From Sphingomonas sp. (GTDB taxonomy: Bacteria > Pseudomonadota > Alphaproteobacteria > Sphingomonadales > Sphingomonadaceae), in contig JAICVC010000137.1 of assembly GCA_025935515.1 (NCBI GenBank), positions 1-5,365 of the forward strand: a stretch of 5,365 nt of DNA. Direction: 5' to 3'. The position numbers and the translations under genes are program-made. Below the pieces are notes generated by a model, which did not search any database, was not told where the DNA came from, and worked only from the letters and a program-made list of their open reading frames with translations. Shown here one piece after another: positions 1 through 5,365 of the stretch (position 1 is the stretch's first letter; each line of letters opens with the position of its first letter).

Positions 1-329
1 GCCTGACCTTTCACCGCGTGATTCCCGGCTTCATGGCCCAAGGCGGCGATCCCAAGGGGACCGGGGAGGGCGGCTCCGAGCTGCCCGATCTCAAGGCCGA
101 ATTCACCACGGTCCCGTTCCTGCGCGGGACGGTGGGCGCAGCACGCGCCGACAGCCCGGATTCGGCCAACAGCCAGTTCTTCATCATGTTCGCGCCGAAG
201 CCGGACATCGACAATGATTACACAGTCATGGGCCGCGTCGTGTCCGGCATGGACGCGGTGGACGCGATCGCGCCAGGCGAGCCGCCGCAGCAGCCGACGA
301 AAATTGTGAGGGCCTACCTCGGCGGCTAA
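1..329 (+). CDS. Cyclophilin-type peptidyl-prolyl cis-trans isomerase, 3' part
   Basis: This is the C-terminal part of a cyclophilin, which catalyses cis-trans isomerisation of X-Pro bonds during protein folding. The reading frame is already open at base 3 and reads LTFHRVIPGFMAQGGDP, the central cyclophilin motif with the catalytic Arg of FHR and the Phe-Met-x-Gln substrate pocket. Downstream are GTGEGG, LPDLKAEF, RGTVGAARA and the hallmark NSQFFIMF (about residues 56-63 of the visible part). The protein ends in a KIVRAYLGG tail typical of alphaproteobacterial cytoplasmic cyclophilins. The true start lies left of the window; the GTG at base 18 is an internal valine codon. No signal peptide can be judged because the N-terminus is missing. 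The position equivalent to Trp121 of human cyclophilin A is not Trp, as in many bacterial members. queA follows after 10 bp on the same strand, so the two are probably cotranscribed. The family call is very firm, but the ppiA/ppiB type cannot be fixed. Confidence 0.96.
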   Translation, partial: LTFHRVIPGFMAQGGDPKGTGEGGSELPDLKAEFTTVPFLRGTVGAARADSPDSANSQFFIMFAPKPDIDNDYTVMGRVVSGMDAVDAIAPGEPPQQPTKIVRAYLGG

Positions 330-336
330 GGCCGCC
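321..336 (+). promoter_or_regulatory. Small hairpin over the isomerase stop codon, just before queA
   Basis: GGCGGC (321-326) and GCCGCC (331-336) form a perfect 6-bp stem with a TAAG loop that contains the isomerase stop codon. It ends three bases before the queA ATG and lacks a T-tract, so it is not a normal intrinsic terminator. The queA ribosome-binding region would be inside this stem. I infer that ribosomes finishing the isomerase would open it, giving translational coupling. A chance match in GC-rich sequence is also possible. Confidence 0.35.
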
Positions 337-339
337 GGA

Positions 340-1410
340 ATGCGCGTCGAGCTTTTCGATTTCGAGCTTCCGCAGGATCGGATCGCGCTACGCCCGGCGC
401 GGCCGCGCGACAGCGCGCGGCTGCTGATGGTGAAGGGGGCCGACATCTCCGATCACCAGGTGATGGAGCTGCCGGACCTCCTTCGCCCCGGTGACGTGCT
501 CGTGTTCAACGACACCAAGGTGATCCCGGCGCAGCTGGAAGGGCGGCGCGGGGCTTCTGTGGACGGCCCGCAGTGCAGGCCTGGGGCGAGCATCGGCGCG
601 ACGCTCCACAAGCGTGAAGGCGCGCGCGACTGGCGGGCGTTCCTGCGCAACGCGAAGCGGGCACGTGTCCGCGACACGATCGACTTCGGCAAAGGCGTCG
701 AAGCATCGGTGATCGAGAAGGCCGATGATGGCTCGGCGCTATTGCACTTCCACGGCGACGAGCCCGTCGAGCTCATGCTCGAGCGTGCCGGTCGCATGCC
801 GCTGCCGCCCTATATCGCCTCGAAGCGCGCGGCGGATGCTGAGGATCGTGCCGATTACCAAACGATCTTCGCGCGAGAGGAGGGTGCAGTCGCCGCGCCC
901 ACGGCAGCCCTGCACTTTACGCCACGATTGCTCGGCGCGTTGGAGGCGCGTGGCGTCGGCCGCGAGACGCTCACGCTTCATGTCGGCGCCGGGACCTTCC
1001 TTCCGGTCAAGGCGGACGACACAGCCGAGCACAAGATGCACGCTGAATGGGGCCGCATCGATGCGTCGACGGCGGAGCGGCTAAACAAGGTGCGTTCGAC
1101 AGGCGGGCGGCTGATCGCCGTGGGAACGACCAGCCTCCGCCTGCTCGAAAGCGCCGCGAGCGACGACGGGACCATCCATCCGTTCGAGGGCGACACCGCA
1201 ATCTTCATCACGCCGGGCTACCGCTTCAAGGCGATCGACGGGCTGATCACCAACTTCCACCTGCCGCGCTCGACCCTGTTCATGCTGGTCAGCGCGCTGA
1301 TGGGCCTCGACGTGATGAGAGCTGCCTACGCGCATGCAATCGCGGCGGGATACCGCTTCTATTCTTACGGCGACGCGAGCCTGCTGCTCCCGTCAAACGC
1401 CGAGACCTAG
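340..1410 (+). CDS. queA: S-adenosylmethionine:tRNA ribosyltransferase-isomerase
   Basis: QueA transfers and isomerises the ribosyl part of S-adenosylmethionine onto preQ1 at tRNA position 34, giving epoxyqueuosine, the penultimate step of queuosine synthesis in the cytoplasm. The 356-residue protein has the same length as E. coli QueA and begins MRVELFDFELP, matching the family N-terminus, which fixes the ATG at 340. Family motifs in order are VFNDTKVIPAQL (55-66), GRMPLPPYI (151-159), YQTIFAREEGAVAAPTAALH (173-192), LTLHVGAGTFLPVK (211-224), GTTSLRLLESAA (262-273), ITNFHLPRSTLFMLVSA (303-319) and YRFYSYGDA (338-346). Residues about 71-84 form an insertion of roughly nine or ten residues relative to E. 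coli, including a Cys, in a variable loop. The gene follows the isomerase by 10 bp without a strong Shine-Dalgarno sequence. Its last 18 bases overlap the convergent acyltransferase gene. Its partner tgt lies about 1.1 kb downstream on the same strand. Confidence 0.98.
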   Translation: MRVELFDFELPQDRIALRPARPRDSARLLMVKGADISDHQVMELPDLLRPGDVLVFNDTKVIPAQLEGRRGASVDGPQCRPGASIGATLHKREGARDWRAFLRNAKRARVRDTIDFGKGVEASVIEKADDGSALLHFHGDEPVELMLERAGRMPLPPYIASKRAADAEDRADYQTIFAREEGAVAAPTAALHFTPRLLGALEARGVGRETLTLHVGAGTFLPVKADDTAEHKMHAEWGRIDASTAERLNKVRSTGGRLIAVGTTSLRLLESAASDDGTIHPFEGDTAIFITPGYRFKAIDGLITNFHLPRSTLFMLVSALMGLDVMRAAYAHAIAAGYRFYSYGDASLLLPSNAET

Positions 1411-2448
1411 GATGGCGCCCGCGACGACGCCGGCCGCGAGCAGCGAGTAAGCGGTGATCATCAAGGCGGTCCCGGCGGCGGGCCGGTACAAGGTCGAGCG
1501 GAGTCGCATCACCTTCTGGTCGACGAGGACATAAGCGAGGCTGCCGACGGCGAGCGCGATGCAATAAGCGGTCCAGCCGAGTGACGGCAGCCACAGGCCC
1601 AGCCGCTTGCTGAGGAAGGTCGCCCCGAACATGCCGGTCCAGTGATAAAGGTAGAGCGGATAAGACATACCGCCGACGAAGCGGCCGACTGCGCCGCGTT
1701 TGCCCTGCCATGACGTCAGCAGGACGATGGCCGCGGCAAGGGGGGGCGCCGACCAGGCATAGGAATCGGAGTAAAGCAGCATGATCGTGGCGCTGACGGC
1801 CGCGGCGGCCGCGGTGACGACCAGCCCGGCTCGCGTGAGCTGCCAGTCGCCATATTGGCAGCGGACCACAGCGGCGAGAACGCCGAGACTGATCGCTCCG
1901 TACCAGGATTGCGTAATGTTTGCGGCAAGCGCGACGAGCAACCAGAAGAGGATGGATCGGCCAAACGGCAAAAGCACGATGAGGAGCGGCGCGGCGAGGT
2001 AGAATTGCTCCTCGACCGAAATGCTCCAGAAGTGCGTGCCGGTGCCTTGGAGCGGCATCAGGTCGATGACCGCAGGAACCTTCGGGATGAACCAATTGTG
2101 GGTGAAGGTGAGGTCGTAGAAAAGGAACTTGAAATAGTGGACAGTCACCGGATCGCGCAGCGCGCTCAGAAGGTAAATCGCGGCGACCGCGATGCCGTAC
2201 GGGACCCAGATCCGGGTCCCCCGATTGTAGTAGAAGCGGGGAAGGCCTCTCAGCTCGGTCCGGAGGAGGATTCCGCCGATCAGCCAGCCGCTCAGCGCGA
2301 AGAACACCTGGACCGCGAAGTTGCCGGCGTTTTCCCAGCCGATGATCTGTTCGTGGGCGAGCGCGACCATCGACGCGAGCACGAAGCGCAGCCAGTCGAA
2401 ATACGGGAACGACCCGGTCTTGTCCGATTGCTCGCTCGGCGTGGTCAT
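1393..2448 (-). CDS. Acyltransferase 3 family membrane protein (OafA/YrhL-like)
   Basis: This 351-residue polytopic inner-membrane protein belongs to the acyltransferase-3 family, whose members move acetyl or other acyl groups onto exported glycans such as O-antigen, exopolysaccharide or glycolipid. The substrate here is unknown. TM1 carries the family Arg-x10-His pair (Arg21, His32) within FDWLRFVLASMVALAH. It is followed by VQVFFALSGWLIGG (46-59), FYYNRGTRIWVPY (72-84), the signature WSISVEEQFYL (141-151) and GGMSYPLYLYHW (259-270). About ten hydrophobic segments are visible. There is no C-terminal SGNH domain, so it is the short stand-alone type. The ATG at 2448 is chosen because FDWLRF follows about 17 residues later, as usual; no clear Shine-Dalgarno sequence precedes it. 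The gene lies opposite to queA and tgt, overlaps the queA end by 18 bp and diverges from tgt. Some relatives act on macrolides or sterols, so only the family is certain. Confidence 0.93.
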   Translation of the reverse strand: MTTPSEQSDKTGSFPYFDWLRFVLASMVALAHEQIIGWENAGNFAVQVFFALSGWLIGGILLRTELRGLPRFYYNRGTRIWVPYGIAVAAIYLLSALRDPVTVHYFKFLFYDLTFTHNWFIPKVPAVIDLMPLQGTGTHFWSISVEEQFYLAAPLLIVLLPFGRSILFWLLVALAANITQSWYGAISLGVLAAVVRCQYGDWQLTRAGLVVTAAAAAVSATIMLLYSDSYAWSAPPLAAAIVLLTSWQGKRGAVGRFVGGMSYPLYLYHWTGMFGATFLSKRLGLWLPSLGWTAYCIALAVGSLAYVLVDQKVMRLRSTLYRPAAGTALMITAYSLLAAGVVAGAILGLGV

Positions 2449-2558
2449 GTGGTGGGGTCGCCGGTCGGGAATTTGAAGTCAATCGGCGGCCCCAGGCGGT
2501 GAATGGCATGCCCCGTTTCCGCACAGCCATGCGCTCGACTAAGCGGGGCGCGCTTGGC
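2449..2558. promoter_or_regulatory. Divergent intergenic region between the acyltransferase gene and tgt
   Basis: This 110-bp gap must hold the signals for the acyltransferase (leftward) and, if tgt is no longer read from queA, for tgt (rightward). I see no convincing -35/-10 pair. TTGAAG at 2473-2478 has no good -10 partner. GCCCCGTTT (2510-2518) can pair with AAGCGGGGC (2541-2549), nine pairs including one G-U, with a 22-base loop. The right arm holds the only purine-rich stretch before the ATG at 2559, so a leader transcript could fold over the tgt ribosome-binding site. The promoter role is inferred from gene layout alone. Confidence 0.35.
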
Positions 2559-3707
2559 ATGGCCCGCGGCGTGACCCGTTTCTCCTTCAAGGTCTCGGCG
2601 ACGGACGGCGCGGCCCGCACCGGCACGATCGCGATGCAGCGGGGCGAAATCCGGACGCCGGCGTTCATGCCGGTTGGGACCGCGGGGACCGTCAAGGCGA
2701 TGCGGCCGGAAGAGGTGCGAGCGAGCGGCGCGGACATCATCCTCGGCAATACCTATCACTTGATGCTTCGCCCGGGCGCGAAGCGCGTCGCGAAGCTCCA
2801 CGGGCTGCACCCGTTCATGGGCTGGGACCGGCCGATCCTGACGGACAGCGGCGGCTACCAGGTGATGAGTCTGTCGGAACTCACCAAGGTGACTGAGGAA
2901 GGGGTAGCGTTCGCTAGCCACCTCGACGGGTCGCGGCACATGCTCTCTCCGGAGCGGTCGATTGAAGTGCAGCGGCTGCTTGGCAGCGATATTGTGATGC
3001 AGTTCGACCAGCTGGTGCCGACGACTTCGACGTCGCAGGCGCAGCGCGAGGCGATGGAGCGCTCGATCCGCTGGGCGAAAAGATCGCGGGAGGAATTCGA
3101 TCGCGGCGGCGAACATGCGGCACGCGCTGCCATCTTCGGCATCCAGCAAGGCGCGCTCGACCAGCCGCTCCGCCGGGCGTCGGCTGAGGCGCTGATCGAG
3201 ATCGGGTTCGACGGTTACGCCGTCGGCGGGCTCGCGGTCGGGGAGGGGCAGGAGGCGATGCTCGGCTGTCTCGATTTCGCCGTCGACACGCTGCCGGCCG
3301 ACAAACCGCGCTACCTGATGGGTGTCGGCAAGCCGGACGATATCGTCGAGGCGGTGACGCGCGGGATCGACATGTTCGACTGCGTGCTGCCGACGCGGTC
3401 GGGCCGCACCGGGCAGGCGTTCACCGCGGACGGGCCGCTCAACATGCGCAATGCTCGATTCGCGGAGGACCGGGAGCCGATCGAGGCGGGCTGCCGGTGC
3501 CCCGCCTGCACGACGTTCAGCCGCGCTTATGTACATCACCTGGTGAAGTCGGGTGAGATTCTCGGCGCGATGCTGATGACGCAGCACAACCTCTGGTTTT
3601 ATCAGCGGATCATGCAGGGCCTGCGCGACGCGATCGCGGCGCAGGCCCTGAAGTCGTTCGCGAACGAATTCCTTCGGCGTTATCGATCGTCATCGCGAGG
3701 AGCATAG
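2559..3707 (+). CDS. tgt: tRNA-guanine transglycosylase (queuine/preQ1 tRNA-ribosyltransferase)
   Basis: Tgt exchanges guanine 34 of tRNAs with GUN anticodons (Asp, Asn, His, Tyr) for preQ1, the base QueA then modifies. With this start the protein has 382 residues, close to the 386 of the Zymomonas enzyme. Visible landmarks are DSGGYQVMSL (Asp96, equivalent to Z. mobilis Asp102), FGIQQG, GGLAVGE (223-229), RGIDMFDCVLPTRSG with the nucleophile Asp274 (Asp280), and the zinc site CRCPAC plus His343. Spacing matches the recalled Zymomonas numbering with no gaps. The usual FDECTPYP is FDQLVPTT here (from Phe149). The reading frame is open from GTG 2499, with other ATGs at 2508 and 2529. I chose ATG 2559 because family homology begins at RFSFKVSATDG just after it and a weak GCGGGG lies upstream; GTG 2571 is also possible. 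The last codons and stop fall within a palindromic repeat. Confidence 0.96.
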   Translation: MARGVTRFSFKVSATDGAARTGTIAMQRGEIRTPAFMPVGTAGTVKAMRPEEVRASGADIILGNTYHLMLRPGAKRVAKLHGLHPFMGWDRPILTDSGGYQVMSLSELTKVTEEGVAFASHLDGSRHMLSPERSIEVQRLLGSDIVMQFDQLVPTTSTSQAQREAMERSIRWAKRSREEFDRGGEHAARAAIFGIQQGALDQPLRRASAEALIEIGFDGYAVGGLAVGEGQEAMLGCLDFAVDTLPADKPRYLMGVGKPDDIVEAVTRGIDMFDCVLPTRSGRTGQAFTADGPLNMRNARFAEDREPIEAGCRCPACTTFSRAYVHHLVKSGEILGAMLMTQHNLWFYQRIMQGLRDAIAAQALKSFANEFLRRYRSSSRGA

Positions 3708-3756
3708 CGACGTGGCGACCCAGTTCTGGATTGCTTCGCTTCGCTCGCAATGACGG
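3688..3756. repeat. Imperfect palindromic intergenic repeat between tgt and yghU
   Basis: The left arm (3688-3723) begins CGTCATCGCGAGGAGCATAG. The right arm (3726-3755), read on the other strand, begins CGTCATTGCGAGCGAAGCGA. The arms meet at CCAG-TT-CTGG, so the whole can fold into a long interrupted hairpin, with the left arm six bases longer. The right-arm sequence resembles a dispersed palindromic element that I recall from sphingomonad and other bacterial genomes; this is memory, not a search. The element begins inside tgt, where it encodes the last few residues and the stop, and ends against the yghU stop codon. It may act as a two-way transcription end or mRNA-stabilising structure, as REP-like elements do; that role is inferred. 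Confidence 0.8.
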
Positions 3757-4674
3757 TTAGATCGCGTCGTCCTTCACCGCTTCGGCCTGGTCGGGCGCGA
3801 GACCCAGGATCTTGTCCTGAGTCCGCAGTTCGAAGTCGCTGGCGTCGTGGCGCTCGTGCAATTGCTCGCTTTCGTCGCCCGAGAGCTTGTTGACGATGCG
3901 CCCGCGCTTGACCGCCGGGCGCGCATCGATCGCATTCGCCCAGCGCATCACGTGTTCGTATTCATGGATTGCCAGGAACACGTCGGCGCCTTCATAGCTG
4001 CGGCCGAGGGCGATCCCGCCATACCAAGGCCAGATCGCGACATCCGCGATCGAATAGTCAGCGCCGGCGATGAATTCGTTCTCGGCGAGCTGGCGGTTCA
4101 GGACGTCGAACTGCCGCTTGGCTTCCATCGAATAGCGGTTGATCGGATATTCGAACTTCTCGGGCGCATAAGCGAAGAAATGCCCGAAGCCGCCGCCCAG
4201 GAACGGCGCGCTGCCCATCTGCCAGAACAGCCAGGACAGCGTTTCGGCGCGAGCAGCGCCGGATTTGGGAAGAAATTCGCCGAACTTCTCGGCGAGATGG
4301 AGAAGAATAGCACCCGATTCGAAGATGCGGATCGGCTCTGGACCGCTACGGTCGACAACCGCTGGGATCTTGCTGTTGGGGTTCGCTTGGACGAAGCCGC
4401 TGCCGAACTGATCGCCATCGCCGATGCGGATCGGCCAGGCGTCATATTCGGCGCCTTTGTGGCCCTTCGCCAGCAGCTCCTCGAACATGATTCCGACCTT
4501 CTGGCCGTTGGGTGTCGCGAGTGAGTAGAGCTGGAAGGGATGCTTGCCGACTGGCAGCTGCCGGTCGTGAGTTGGGCCGGCGATCGGCCGGTTGATGTTG
4601 GCGAACTGTCCGCCGCTGGGCTGCTCCCACGTCCATACTTTGGGAAGCACATATCCGGTCGTGCTGTCGGTCAT
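3757..4674 (-). CDS. yghU: YghU-type glutathione S-transferase / disulfide-bond reductase
   Basis: This cytoplasmic protein belongs to the Nu-class glutathione S-transferase-like group typified by E. coli YghU. That group binds two glutathione molecules and reduces disulfides and organic hydroperoxides rather than conjugating classic substrates. The 305 residues show the YghU pattern throughout: KVWTWEQPSGGQFANINRP (12-30), LPVGKHPFQLYSLATPNGQK (40-59) starting the thioredoxin-like domain, NPNSKIPAVVD (98-108) with the cis-Pro, FESGAILLHLAEKFG (118-132), the all-helical domain with LGGGFGHFFAYAPEK (159-173) and YSIADVAIWPW (207-217), and EQLHERHDASDFE (270-282). The last 15 or so residues extend past the usual YghU end. 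The ATG at 4674 matches the family N-terminus and has a good Shine-Dalgarno sequence. The helicase gene lies 75 bp upstream on the same strand. The physiological substrate is not known. Confidence 0.95.
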   Translation of the reverse strand: MTDSTTGYVLPKVWTWEQPSGGQFANINRPIAGPTHDRQLPVGKHPFQLYSLATPNGQKVGIMFEELLAKGHKGAEYDAWPIRIGDGDQFGSGFVQANPNSKIPAVVDRSGPEPIRIFESGAILLHLAEKFGEFLPKSGAARAETLSWLFWQMGSAPFLGGGFGHFFAYAPEKFEYPINRYSMEAKRQFDVLNRQLAENEFIAGADYSIADVAIWPWYGGIALGRSYEGADVFLAIHEYEHVMRWANAIDARPAVKRGRIVNKLSGDESEQLHERHDASDFELRTQDKILGLAPDQAEAVKDDAI

Positions 4675-4679
4675 TCGGG

Positions 4680-4685
4680 TTCCTT
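4680..4685 (-). promoter_or_regulatory. Ribosome binding site of yghU
   Basis: On the minus strand AAGGAA lies five bases upstream of the ATG at 4674. It is the clearest Shine-Dalgarno-like sequence in the window and supports that start and independent translation of yghU. The rest of the 75-bp gap to the helicase gene shows a short direct repeat (GGAACTAGGAAC on the plus strand) but no clear promoter or terminator. Confidence 0.6.
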
Positions 4686-4749
4686 CGCTTGCACAGCCCG
4701 CAAAGGAACTAGGAACCGGGCATCGAGCTTTCCAGTGTCAGGCTTGTGA

Positions 4750-5365
4750 CTAACCGGCACTCACGGAGAGGAAGCTGGGCATCGGGCCATTCCATTCGCC
4801 GTCGATGTCCTCGACAACCGGGGACCGTTCGCGGGGCGGTGGAGCCTGCTCCGGCGCTTGACGCTTTTGCGCGGGCGCGGGCTTGGGGGACCTTTTTTCC
4901 GCCTTCGGCTTCTTGCCGGCCTGGGGCCCTTTGTCCGGCTTGGCCATCTCCGCCGGTTCGATAGCCGTTTCTGCGGTGCCGGAGCGCGGAATCTTGTGCC
5001 CGATCAGTTTCTCGATCCGGCCGATCGCCTCCCCGTCCTCGCGGGCCGCAAGCGTGATTGCGATGCCCGTCATGCCGGCGCGGCCGGTGCGCCCGATGCG
5101 GTGGATATAATCGTCGGGCTGCCAGGGAACGTCGAAGTTGATCACATGGCTGACGCCTTTGACGTCGAGGCCGCGGGCGGCGACGTCGGACGCGACCAGG
5201 ATCGTGATCTCGTCGTTCTTGAACCGCTCGAACTCCGCGATCCGATCGGACTGGTCCATGTCGCCCTGGATCTGGCCGACCGCGAAGCCCGAGCGCTTGA
5301 GGCTGGTCGAAAGCTCGCGGACCGTAGTCTTGCGGTTGGCAAAGACGATCGCGTTCTTGAATTCC
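4750..5365 (-). CDS. DEAD-box ATP-dependent RNA helicase, C-terminal part
   Basis: The frame is open from the right edge of the window, and 204 residues are visible. They comprise the second RecA-like domain of a DEAD-box RNA helicase, an enzyme that unwinds short RNA duplexes in ribosome assembly or RNA decay. Motifs in order are NAIVFANRK (motif IV, visible residues 4-12), GDMDQSDR (34-41), ILVASDVAARGLDVKGV (motif V, 55-71) and YIHRIGRTGRAG (motif VI, 86-97) with its two arginine-finger residues. The GDMDQ signature and overall pattern suggest the RhlE-like group common in proteobacteria. From about residue 127 the protein turns into a low-complexity tail rich in Lys, Pro, Ala and Gln, then an acidic patch (VVEDIDGEW) and a final MPSFLSVSAG. 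The ATG at 5257-5259 is internal, not the start. yghU follows on the same strand after 75 bp, so joint transcription is possible. Confidence 0.95.
   Translation of the reverse strand, partial: EFKNAIVFANRKTTVRELSTSLKRSGFAVGQIQGDMDQSDRIAEFERFKNDEITILVASDVAARGLDVKGVSHVINFDVPWQPDDYIHRIGRTGRAGMTGIAITLAAREDGEAIGRIEKLIGHKIPRSGTAETAIEPAEMAKPDKGPQAGKKPKAEKRSPKPAPAQKRQAPEQAPPPRERSPVVEDIDGEWNGPMPSFLSVSAG

Noticed and set aside
1383..1444. GCTGCTC...GAGCAGC pairing near the queA/acyltransferase junction, considered as a terminator
   Set aside because: The loop is 48 bases, there is no T-tract on either strand and both arms are coding.
1740..1746. Run of seven G (seven C in the acyltransferase gene), considered as a phase-variation tract
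   Set aside because: Seven bases is short, it encodes an ordinary Ala-Pro-Pro-Leu stretch and no alternative frame use is visible; slippage control is not supported.
1799..1815. Palindromic GC block (CCGCGGCGGCCGCGG)
   Set aside because: It encodes an alanine run in a membrane segment of the acyltransferase; self-complementarity follows from alanine codon use.
1855..2502. 215-codon plus-strand frame antisense to the acyltransferase
   Set aside because: Arg/Glu/Asp-rich shadow with no recognisable domain.
2449..2558. Possible preQ1 riboswitch upstream of tgt
   Set aside because: The leader lacks the compact stem with A-rich tail and pseudoknot features of known preQ1 classes; only a GC-rich stem is seen.
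1289..2749. 486-codon open frame on the minus strand across the acyltransferase gene
   Set aside because: It is a different frame of the same strand, runs antisense into queA and tgt, has an Arg/Pro-rich composition typical of GC-rich shadow frames and matches no family; the acyltransferase frame has clear motifs.
2445..3587. 380-codon open frame antisense to tgt
   Set aside because: Its sequence is rich in Arg, His and Pro and mirrors tgt codons; tgt has full family motifs, so this is a shadow.
3847..4524. 225-codon plus-strand frame antisense to yghU
   Set aside because: It mirrors the YghU coding strand; no family resemblance and no ribosome-binding site.

Overview
The window is high-GC DNA from an alphaproteobacterium, most likely a member of the Sphingomonadales. 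The Tgt protein aligns without gaps to the recalled Zymomonas mobilis numbering of catalytic and zinc residues and has the Zymomonas-type tyrosine in its DSGGY motif. The cyclophilin-queA pairing also fits that group. Coding density is very high and no stretch over 300 bases lacks a gene. Six protein genes are supported, the first and last cut by the window edges. No tRNA, rRNA, CRISPR array, insertion sequence or phage gene was seen.

Left part, plus strand: the 3' end of a cyclophilin-type peptidyl-prolyl isomerase gene (1-329) is followed after 10 bases by queA (340-1410). A small GC-rich hairpin spans the isomerase stop codon. A membrane acyltransferase-3 family gene on the minus strand (1393-2448) overlaps the 3' end of queA tail to tail by 18 bp. 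Beyond it, transcribed away from it, lies tgt on the plus strand (start probably 2559, end 3707). QueA and Tgt are successive enzymes of queuosine synthesis: Tgt puts preQ1 into position 34 of tRNAs with GUN anticodons, and QueA converts it to epoxyqueuosine. The two genes are normally adjacent, so the acyltransferase looks like an insertion that splits the cluster.

Right part, minus strand: an imperfect palindromic repeat (3688-3756) sits between the converging tgt and yghU genes and supplies the last codons and stop of tgt. yghU (3757-4674) encodes a glutathione S-transferase-like disulfide reductase. After a 75-bp gap comes the C-terminal half of a DEAD-box RNA helicase (4750-5365), which ends in a long basic, proline-rich tail.

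I see no convincing undescribed system. The observations most worth checking are a substrate-pocket substitution in Tgt (the usual Asp-Glu-Cys-Thr is Asp-Gln-Leu-Val), the acyltransferase interrupting the queA-tgt pair, the repeat that forms the tgt C-terminus, and a short linear motif at the end of the helicase tail.
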